Shown here: positions 57,763 through 64,000 of the stretch, piece after piece | How the letters are laid out: the number at the start of each line of letters is the position of its first letter | Numbering within the stretch: the stretch's first letter is position 1 | Assembly: GCA_018435055.1 (NCBI GenBank) | Contig: JAHDOA010000016.1 | Location: 62,001 to 126,000, forward strand | DNA: 64,000 nt | Source: Pelotomaculum sp. | GTDB taxonomy: Bacteria; Bacillota; Desulfotomaculia; Desulfotomaculales; Pelotomaculaceae | Direction: 5' to 3' | Position numbers and translations under genes: made by a program | The notes under the pieces: generated by a model | What the model saw: the letters and a program-made list of their open reading frames with translations, nothing else | Told to the model about the DNA's origin: nothing | The model's database searches: none

Positions 57763-60423
57763 TTGCGCAAAAATTGTTCCGCTGTTGCCCGATACCTGAG
57801 TTTTTTTCTGGCTGTAGTAGCTATCTGTCTATTAACGCCTTCATGGGCGGGGGCGTACCAGGTTATTTCCAAAACCAGCGGGGAAGAGATTATTACCCGG
57901 GGCGCTTCTCTGCAAACAGTCAGGATGAAAACAGATGGAGGGCCGCTAAACGTATACATACTTAAAGCCGATCTTAGCGACCCTTTATTAAAAATAGACA
58001 CGATCATCGGTAGTGACGGCACTCTAAACAAAAACCAGACTGTTACTGAAATGGCCAGGCGCACCGGGGCGGTGGCAGCCATAAACGGCGACTATTTTCA
58101 AATGATGGAGAGCGGGCGCACCATAGGACTCGCTTACCAGGGCGGTAAATTGGTGGAGAGCCCCGCCCGCAGAAACGACATGTACGGTTTTGGCCTGACA
58201 ATGGATAAGGCGCCGCTGATTGAAATATTTGATTTTGCAGGCAGGGTTACAGCCGCTAATGGCGAGAGCTTTTTCCTGGCCGGTATCAATAAGCCGGATT
58301 ACCTGCTGCAATCCAGCGTGTCTTCCGATGTCGATGCTTTAAATCTTTATAACACACTCTGGGGCACGACCAGCAGGGGCAAACTGCCCGGTCTAACCGG
58401 GGTGGTGGAAGCAGTTGTGCAGGATGGTGTGGTAAAGCAGGTTTTAACTGATCAGCCCGGCGTGGCCATACCGGCCAATGGTTATATACTGCAAGGACAC
58501 GGGCAGGCGGCAAATTTTATCAAAGATAATCTGCAGCCCGGTTCTGCTGTCAGTTACACATACACAGTGGAGCCCGGCGGCGGCGCCCTCTTTGCCGCTG
58601 TCGGCGGACAGGCCTTGCTGGTGCAGGATGGAAAATTGCCTGCTTACTTTACCCAAAACATCACTGGCAAGCACGCCAGGACAGCCGTGGGAATATCAAA
58701 AGACGGAAACACGCTCTACCTGGTGGCAGTTGAAAAATATACTGATTCCGGCGGCACAGCTGTGAGCGTGGGTATGACCCAGGAAGAGCTAGCCGATTTT
58801 TTAATTTCTATTGGTGTTTGGCGGGCGGTAAACCTTGATGGCGGCGGCTCGACAACCCTGGCGGCGCGCAACCTGGGGGATTTTGACGCCAGCCTGGTTA
58901 ACCAGCCGCAGGGAACCACGCAGAGGCGGGTCCCTGACGCCCTGGGTATTTTCTCACTGGCTCCGCCTGGAACGCTTGCCGGTCTGGCTGTCAGCGGACC
59001 GGGTGTGCTGCTGGCAGGTACAAGCGGCAAATTTGTAGCCGGGGGGTATGACCAGTACCATAACCCTGTGCGAATATCCGCCGGCAGTATCTCATTTTCC
59101 ACGCCGCCCGGTACAGGTAATTTTCGGGGAAGTGAATTTACAGCTGCCGGCGCAAGCGGCGACGTTACTGTTACCGCATCCCTGGGTAGTGTGAGCGGCA
59201 CGGCCGTGGTGCGGGTAATTGGCCCGGACATGATTTCAAAGCTGGTAATCAGTCCCGGTACGCTGGAAATTGAACCGGGTAAATCCACGCAACTATCATT
59301 GCAAGTGAAAACATACAGCGGTGAAACGTTTGATATCAAACCGGAGGACGTCATTTGGAGCGTGGACAGCTCCATAGGGCAAATTGTTGATGGAAAATTT
59401 ACAGCAGGACAAAATGCTGTTACCGGGCTAATTACCGCTACCTTCCAGGGACTGACTGCTACCATGCCGGTTACTGTGCAACCGTCCTGGGAAGGATTCC
59501 ATGTCGATCCCCTGAAGGAAACCAGTGTTTCGATGGACGACTGGATTGAAATCCGTTTTCCCGCTGGAACCACAAGCGAGCCGGCAGAAATCAGACTGAG
59601 CCGTGAGTCCAATGTCTCTGACGTTCCGGCAGGAGTAGACGTGCTTGGAGCTGTCAACTTAAGACCAGTCGAAGGGCAGGAAGTCACTCTCAATAATCCC
59701 CTTCTTGTTAACTGGCAGTACAGTGAGGATGCGCTGGGTCACCGTCCGGTAATAATGCTTTATGACGACAATGCGAAAAAATGGCTGGAGCAGCCGGCCA
59801 GGATTTCAGGAAACGGCGCTACCAGGACCATTTCCGCAAAGGTGTGGGGGTTTGGCCGGCTGGCGCTGGCTGATGACCAGCGGCCTGCGCCGGTATTCAA
59901 AGACACGGCCGGCCACTGGGCCGATTCGTCTATCAGCAAACTGGCGTCAGGCGGGGTGCTGGCTGGCTTTCCAGACGGTACTTTCCTGCCCGGTCAGCCG
60001 GTAACCAGGGCGCAATTCGCCCATGCGCTGGCGGCTGTGTTACAGTGGCCGGCGCCGGAAAGCGCGGCTGACTTTAAAGACAATATCCCCGCATGGGCAC
60101 GGCCAGCCGTGGAAAAGGCAGTATCCCGGGGAGTGGTTACCGGCTACCCGGACGGGACATACAAGCCGGACGCCGGTATTACCAGGAGTGAAATGGCCGT
60201 GATGATTGACCGGGCTTTAGCTCTCCCGGCATCAGACAGCAAGTTGACATTCCTGGACCGGAATGATATACCTGATTTTGCCCTCAATGCAGTGGGCAGG
60301 ACAGCCGGAGCCGGTATTCTTCAGGGCAGCGAAGGATATTTTAATCCCACCTGGGAGGTATCCCGTGCGGAAATGGCGGTTGCGCTGGCCAGGGTTTTAA
60401 ACTGGTGGGCGGAACACCCTTAG
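57763..60423 (+). CDS. S-layer-anchored phosphodiester glycosidase (NAGPA-like) with Ig-like and SLH domains
   Basis: A signal peptide (LSFFLAVVAICLLTPSWAGA) is followed by a phosphodiester glycosidase domain (about 60-400) with AAINGDYFQMMESGRTIG, HARTAVGISKDGNTLYLVAV and VNLDGGGSTTLAAR, as in the NAGPA family. Next come Big-type Ig repeats (about 400-600), a segment with VKPRV?-like ZU5/GAIN style text, and three SLH repeats (TAGHWADSSISKLASGGVL, IPAWARPAVEKAVSRGVV, and a third). TTG at 57763 lies 6 bases behind AAAGGAGGAG. It probably cleaves phosphodiester-linked glycans at the surface; SLH repeats bind secondary cell wall polymer. Confidence 0.88.
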   Translation: MRKNCSAVARYLSFFLAVVAICLLTPSWAGAYQVISKTSGEEIITRGASLQTVRMKTDGGPLNVYILKADLSDPLLKIDTIIGSDGTLNKNQTVTEMARRTGAVAAINGDYFQMMESGRTIGLAYQGGKLVESPARRNDMYGFGLTMDKAPLIEIFDFAGRVTAANGESFFLAGINKPDYLLQSSVSSDVDALNLYNTLWGTTSRGKLPGLTGVVEAVVQDGVVKQVLTDQPGVAIPANGYILQGHGQAANFIKDNLQPGSAVSYTYTVEPGGGALFAAVGGQALLVQDGKLPAYFTQNITGKHARTAVGISKDGNTLYLVAVEKYTDSGGTAVSVGMTQEELADFLISIGVWRAVNLDGGGSTTLAARNLGDFDASLVNQPQGTTQRRVPDALGIFSLAPPGTLAGLAVSGPGVLLAGTSGKFVAGGYDQYHNPVRISAGSISFSTPPGTGNFRGSEFTAAGASGDVTVTASLGSVSGTAVVRVIGPDMISKLVISPGTLEIEPGKSTQLSLQVKTYSGETFDIKPEDVIWSVDSSIGQIVDGKFTAGQNAVTGLITATFQGLTATMPVTVQPSWEGFHVDPLKETSVSMDDWIEIRFPAGTTSEPAEIRLSRESNVSDVPAGVDVLGAVNLRPVEGQEVTLNNPLLVNWQYSEDALGHRPVIMLYDDNAKKWLEQPARISGNGATRTISAKVWGFGRLALADDQRPAPVFKDTAGHWADSSISKLASGGVLAGFPDGTFLPGQPVTRAQFAHALAAVLQWPAPESAADFKDNIPAWARPAVEKAVSRGVVTGYPDGTYKPDAGITRSEMAVMIDRALALPASDSKLTFLDRNDIPDFALNAVGRTAGAGILQGSEGYFNPTWEVSRAEMAVALARVLNWWAEHP

Positions 60424-60499
60424 AATAGATTTAGTAAAAATTAATTTTCAATCAGCAGGTAAACCCTGTATTTTAGAGAAATATAATATGACAGGATTA

Positions 60500-60690
60500 A
60501 TATTTGTGCCAACAGGAGCCCGCAAGGGAGAATAGGGAATCAGGTGTAAATCCTGAGCGGTCCCGCCACTGTTACCGGGAGTCCGCCGCATTATGCCACT
60601 GTGCCAAGCGCGTCAGATGAGTGTGTGTCACGGGAAGGCCGCGCCGGACAATGAACGAAGCCAGGAGACCTGCCTGTTGGATAAATGCCC
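60500..60690 (+). ncRNA. Cobalamin riboswitch
   Basis: Conserved elements are present in order: TGTGCCAACAGGAGCCCGCA, AATAGGGAA, GCGGTCCCGCCACTGTTACCG, and the B12 box GAACGAAGCCAGGAGACCTGCC-type text (60653-60675). Adenosylcobalamin binding would lead to premature termination at 60727-60757 upstream of cobT. Confidence 0.93.
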
Positions 60691-60726
60691 GCGGGAAAAG
60701 GGCGATCCGGAGGATGATGGAAAAAT

Positions 60727-60757
60727 CCACGGCCTGATTTAAGGCTGTGGTTTTTTT
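60727..60757 (+). terminator. Riboswitch-controlled terminator before cobT
   Basis: CCACGGCCT pairs with AAGGC-GTGG and is followed by TTTTTTT. It lies between the B12 riboswitch and the cobT start, as expected of the expression platform. Confidence 0.85.
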
Positions 60758-60805
60758 ATCATACATGGATTTTATATCTTGCTTGAATATGAAAGGAGAG
60801 AGGAC

Positions 60806-61873
60806 ATGTTACTGGTAAAAACGCTAAGGGAAATTGAGGACCTGGACCGCTCAGCGATGGAAATGGCGCAACGCAGGCTGGACAGCTTGATCAAGCCGCC
60901 GGGAAGCCTCGGCATTTTAGAAGAGATAGCGGTGCAGCTGGCGGGTATTACAGGCAGGCCCAGTCCCGAAATAGGGGAAAAGGCGGTAATAGTCATGGCT
61001 GGTGACCACGGTGTAGTGGAAGAAGGTGTAAGCGTTGCGCCACAGGAGGTTACTGCGCAGATGCTGCCGGCGATTATTACGGGAGTGGCCGGGATCGGGG
61101 TGCTGGCCAGACATGCCGGCGCCAGGATCGTAGTGGTTGACGCCGGTGTCGCGTCGGACGTTGATTTTCCGGGGCTGCTGCGGAAAAAGGTTAAGGCGGG
61201 AACAGGCAACATTGCCAGAGGACCGGCCATGTCAAGGGAGGAAGCGATTAAAGCAATAGAAGTGGGTATCCAGGTGGCGCTGGAGGAAATCGCGCGTGGC
61301 GCAAGTCTGCTGGCCACGGGGGACATGGGTATCGGCAACACAACGCCAAGCAGCGCTATTTTAGCTGCCATAGGCGGTTATACGGCTGAAGAGGTGGCCG
61401 GGCGGGGAACACTGGTAAACGATCAGGTGCTGGAAGTGAAGGTCAGGGCGATTAAAAGCGCCTTGATTGTCAATAAACCTGATCGCCGGGACGGCATTGA
61501 TGTTCTGGCCAAGGTGGGCGGCCTGGAGATTGCCGGCCTGGCGGGGGTTATATTAGGCGCCGCGGCAAGACGGACGCCCGTATTAATTGATGGTTTTATC
61601 ACAACAGCGGCAGCTCTTGCAGCATGTAAAATACAGCCAAAAGCCCGGGAATATATCATTGCCTCGCACCTGTCGGGAGAGCAGGGACACCGGCTGATGC
61701 TGGATGAGCTGAACCTGACGCCGGTAATCAACTTGAATATGCGCCTGGGCGAAGGTACTGGGGCGGCCCTGACCATGCACATTATCGAAGCCGCCACCAG
61801 GATCATGCGTGAAATGGCTTCTTTTGATGAAGCCGGTGTCTCTGATCTGGACGAGGAAAAAATATTAAGTTAA
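60806..61873 (+). CDS. cobT: Nicotinate-nucleotide-dimethylbenzimidazole phosphoribosyltransferase
   Basis: It activates the lower ligand of cobalamin. The start is LIKPPGSLGILEEIAVQLAG, then VMAGDHGVVEEGVSVAPQEVTAQ, GDMGIGNTTPSSA and the catalytic glutamate region MRLGEGTGAALTM. The 355 residues match CobT. ATG at 60806 follows AAAGGAGAG; a longer TTG at 60779 is rejected. It is governed by the B12 riboswitch upstream. Its stop overlaps the stop of the convergent FBPase gene by 4 bases. Confidence 0.95.
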   Translation: MLLVKTLREIEDLDRSAMEMAQRRLDSLIKPPGSLGILEEIAVQLAGITGRPSPEIGEKAVIVMAGDHGVVEEGVSVAPQEVTAQMLPAIITGVAGIGVLARHAGARIVVVDAGVASDVDFPGLLRKKVKAGTGNIARGPAMSREEAIKAIEVGIQVALEEIARGASLLATGDMGIGNTTPSSAILAAIGGYTAEEVAGRGTLVNDQVLEVKVRAIKSALIVNKPDRRDGIDVLAKVGGLEIAGLAGVILGAAARRTPVLIDGFITTAAALAACKIQPKAREYIIASHLSGEQGHRLMLDELNLTPVINLNMRLGEGTGAALTMHIIEAATRIMREMASFDEAGVSDLDEEKILS

Positions 61874-62970
61874 CTAACGCGCATTTTTACAAAACGGTCC
61901 TTTAAGCGCTTGCTTACCTCGGGCATGGTAGTGTATTCCATTTCTTCCAGGTGCAAGCGGTGTGGTTCAAATGGTCCCATACTGCGCATGTAATTGGCAA
62001 TTTCATTGGCCTTCTGTCGGGCCGGATCGAATGACGGATCGGCAAAGAAGTCCTGCGGTCCCAGCAGCTTGCCGTTACACAGCTGGAAGCCGAGGGCGAC
62101 TACTCTTGGCGGTCCGTCAAAGCGGGTCGGGTTGGATTTTTCAACGGGTACAGGCATCAGCGGGCCGGTGTGCGAGCCCCTCATCCAGCCTGACACGAGA
62201 TGAGGATTGGCGAAGGGTTCCAGCGCCTCGCCAAGCGCCGGCAGGCCGCTCTGGCACCGCACCAGCAGGACCGGGTCATCCTTGCCCACGTAGCGTCCGG
62301 CCATTAGATTCAGCCTCTGTGTGCTGGAAGTAGCGGCTATTTCATTGGTTCCCTTTTGAAATACCGATTTAATCGCATAGCGGCTCGGTGCGCCAATAAA
62401 GACCAGCATGTCGTAAAGTTCCTCCGGGCAGGAAAAGGTTACTGTTTTATTCTCAATTAGATCCCGTACTTCAAACAGAAACCCTTTATGCATCTTGGGG
62501 TCGATTACCAGGCCGATGCTATTGAACGGATCCGCGAACATTTTGTATAAAGGTAGGTTCCAGGCGCCTGGTTCTGTCTTGTCAGCCATAAAAACAATTA
62601 CTGGTTCACTGGCGCGTTCTACAAAGGACATTTCCGCCACCCCTGGTCCAAGCCCCTTTATGTTGCCGGAAAACGCGTCTGACAATAGATCCTGCCCGGC
62701 GCCGTATAGTTTAAGCTTTTTGGCAATCCTGGTGCACGAAACAAAGGTATCCCAGGCCAGTTTATGAATTTCGCCGTTGTTTCTGCCGGTTTCATGGGTC
62801 ATGATCAGGTTTATGTCGTCACCAACATGAGTTACATAAGAATCAATTAAAAGCGGGCTGCCGGCCAGCATGCCCCTGGCGGTTTCCAGCAGCTCGGGGT
62901 GAACACTGGAATGGCCCACAAATCCACCGACGTCTGCCTTGATTACCGATAAGGTAATTTTTTTGCCCAT
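61870..62970 (-). CDS. Fructose 1,6-bisphosphate aldolase/phosphatase (class V)
   Basis: This is the bifunctional gluconeogenic enzyme of Archaea and deep-branching thermophilic or anaerobic bacteria. The 366 residues begin KKITLSVIKADVGGFVGHSS, with the metal-binding aspartates of VKADVGG, VGDDINLIMTHE and GAGQDLLSDAFSGN. The sequence matches the family along its length. A GGAGG ribosome site lies before ATG 62970. It complements the reversible PPi-PFK at 38821. Confidence 0.94.
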   Translation of the reverse strand: MGKKITLSVIKADVGGFVGHSSVHPELLETARGMLAGSPLLIDSYVTHVGDDINLIMTHETGRNNGEIHKLAWDTFVSCTRIAKKLKLYGAGQDLLSDAFSGNIKGLGPGVAEMSFVERASEPVIVFMADKTEPGAWNLPLYKMFADPFNSIGLVIDPKMHKGFLFEVRDLIENKTVTFSCPEELYDMLVFIGAPSRYAIKSVFQKGTNEIAATSSTQRLNLMAGRYVGKDDPVLLVRCQSGLPALGEALEPFANPHLVSGWMRGSHTGPLMPVPVEKSNPTRFDGPPRVVALGFQLCNGKLLGPQDFFADPSFDPARQKANEIANYMRSMGPFEPHRLHLEEMEYTTMPEVSKRLKDRFVKMRVS

Positions 62971-63415
62971 GATTTACCTCCTTATAGGATTTAACTATGG
63001 TATGCAGCCCTTTTAAACGGTCTGCCATGTAAAAATATTATACAATATCTGTCTGTATTATTACATACTAAATGCAAAAAAAATTTAAATATGCCATACT
63101 AAATTCTATTATGTTAAATTAAAATAAAATGGACTAAAGGGAATCTGCCTGGATAAAAACTATGATTGGACAAAATAATTAACATAGCACAAGAAAAATG
63201 TTGCAAGTTTAATAAGCAGTGATAAAATGTAAAAGATAGAGATGCAGCTGGCATACCGGATATATTTTTTAGAAAGGATTAACGTGTAAATAAGGTTAAC
63301 ATCTGAATGCGCCTGGTTATCTTGCAAAGAAAAAAACAGTCGGCCGGTGACTATAATGGCAAGGCCGAAAATGTAGCCGCATATTTTTTCTAATTAAAGG
63401 AGGTATTTTCTTCGG
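62971..63415. other. Intergenic region between FBPase and the aminotransferase
   Basis: Divergent promoter region, AT-rich, without a supported gene. TCGGCC (63340s) can pair with GGCCGA (about 63362), then T-rich sequence follows at 63384, a weak attenuator-like hairpin upstream of AAAGGAGG. Confidence 0.35.
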
Positions 63416-64000
63416 ATGAAATTAGCCGGCCGGGCGCTAAACATAAGCCCTTCCCAAACTTTGGCTATTAATGCGGAAGCAAAAGCCCTACTGGCCAGAG
63501 GTGTCAATGTGATCAGTTTTGGGGCGGGAGAACCGGATTTTGACACACCTGATTATATTAAAGATGCCGCTGTGACGGCCATCTATGCAGGAAAAACCAA
63601 GTATACACCGGTAGCCGGAATTCTGCCGCTGCGCGAGGCTATATGCAGGAAGCTGGAAATTGATCAGGGACTGAAGTATAAGCCGGAACAAATTGTAGTG
63701 TCGGCAGGGGCAAAGCATTCACTTTATAATACTATACAGGTCCTTGTGCAGGAGGGTGACGAGGTGATCCTCCCGTCGCCATACTGGGTGAGCTACATGG
63801 AACAGATCAAGCTGGCCGGCGCTACGCCAAGGATTATTAATACCAGGGAAGAAAACGGATTTAAGCTTACTCCTGCTGAACTGGAGGAGGCTATAAACCC
63901 GCGCACCAGACTCTTGATTCTGAACAGCCCCGGCAATCCCACAGGCGCTGTCTACACGGCTTCTGATCTAATGTCTTTGCAAGATGTTATATTAAAGTAT
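63416..64000 (+). CDS. Class I aspartate-type aminotransferase, N-terminal part (runs off window)
   Basis: This is a PLP-dependent aminotransferase of the AspB subgroup. ATG at 63416 follows AAAGGAGG, and the frame is open to the last base (195 codons). Features visible are SPSQTLAINAEAKAL, VISFGAGEPDFDTPDYI, KTKYTPVAGILPLREAI, SAGAKHSLYNTIQVL and the NPTG-containing LNSPGNPTGAVYT. The Schiff-base lysine lies beyond the window. Probable substrate aspartate/2-oxoglutarate. Confidence 0.93.
   Translation, partial: MKLAGRALNISPSQTLAINAEAKALLARGVNVISFGAGEPDFDTPDYIKDAAVTAIYAGKTKYTPVAGILPLREAICRKLEIDQGLKYKPEQIVVSAGAKHSLYNTIQVLVQEGDEVILPSPYWVSYMEQIKLAGATPRIINTREENGFKLTPAELEEAINPRTRLLILNSPGNPTGAVYTASDLMSLQDVILKY

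Overview
The window reads as a piece of chromosome from an anaerobic, spore-forming, Gram-positive bacterium of the Clostridia, most like the Pelotomaculum/Desulfotomaculum group of Peptococcaceae. The evidence is the dnaG-rpoD pair, strong AGGAGG ribosome sites with frequent TTG/GTG starts, an alpha/beta small acid-soluble spore protein, rubrerythrin and hemerythrin, a PPi-type phosphofructokinase, an archaeal-type class V FBPase, the long (CTC) form of ribosomal protein L25 and S-layer-homology proteins. The assignment is inference from gene content, not from a database match.

Layout. 1-2080: dnaG end, rpoD, then four tRNAs (Asn, Met-type, Glu, Val) behind a near-consensus promoter. 2080-7400: an insertion-sequence landing zone with an IS200/IS605 remnant fused to the tail of an acetyltransferase gene, an RluA-type pseudouridine synthase, and a DUF6431/DDE-transposase/AAA-ATPase element whose first and last genes are frameshifted. 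7441-22100: a mannose-centred block. On the minus strand are a MASE3-type histidine kinase, a response regulator and a phosphomannomutase, with a SOD-like protein and mannose-1-phosphate guanylyltransferase. Divergently, on the plus strand, are two GT4-type glycosyltransferases (one fused to an alpha/alpha-toroid domain), a GH130 phosphorylase-family protein and a 1191-residue fusion of a GT-A glycosyltransferase to a second GH130 domain. This looks like a pathway that makes and phosphorolyses a mannose-containing glycan. 22386-23504: an XRE regulator fused to Ig-like domains. 23806-31340: a decayed tailed-phage remnant carrying a complete diversity-generating retroelement (DGR).

The DGR is the best supported unusual system here. 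A 92-base template repeat (25448-25539) lies between an Avd-like gene and a reverse transcriptase gene. The matching variable repeat (26570-26661) forms the 3' end of a lectin-fold tail gene. Fifteen of the sixteen differences fall at adenines of the template read in the coding sense, and almost all altered codons are AAY in the template, which is the hallmark of adenine-specific mutagenic retrohoming.

31410-38640: a broken ECF-transporter ATPase with its transmembrane and accessory partners, a TiaS-like protein, a membrane Fe-S oxidoreductase, a tRNA-Val 3' remnant with its own terminator copy, and rplY. 38821-48040: PPi-PFK, an HtrA lipoprotein protease, a cysteine-cluster protein, GlcD/GlcF, a 26-bp inverted repeat, a polysaccharide deacetylase and an MFS transporter. 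48572-57333: SASP, Nudix, hemerythrin, rubrerythrin, an aldolase, a Gfo/Idh/MocA oxidoreductase, a MurI-like racemase lacking its first catalytic cysteine, a degenerate CE4-like protein and a YchF-type GTPase. 57400-64000: a structured non-coding region, an S-layer-anchored phosphodiester glycosidase, a cobalamin riboswitch controlling cobT, FBPase, and the start of an aminotransferase that runs off the window.
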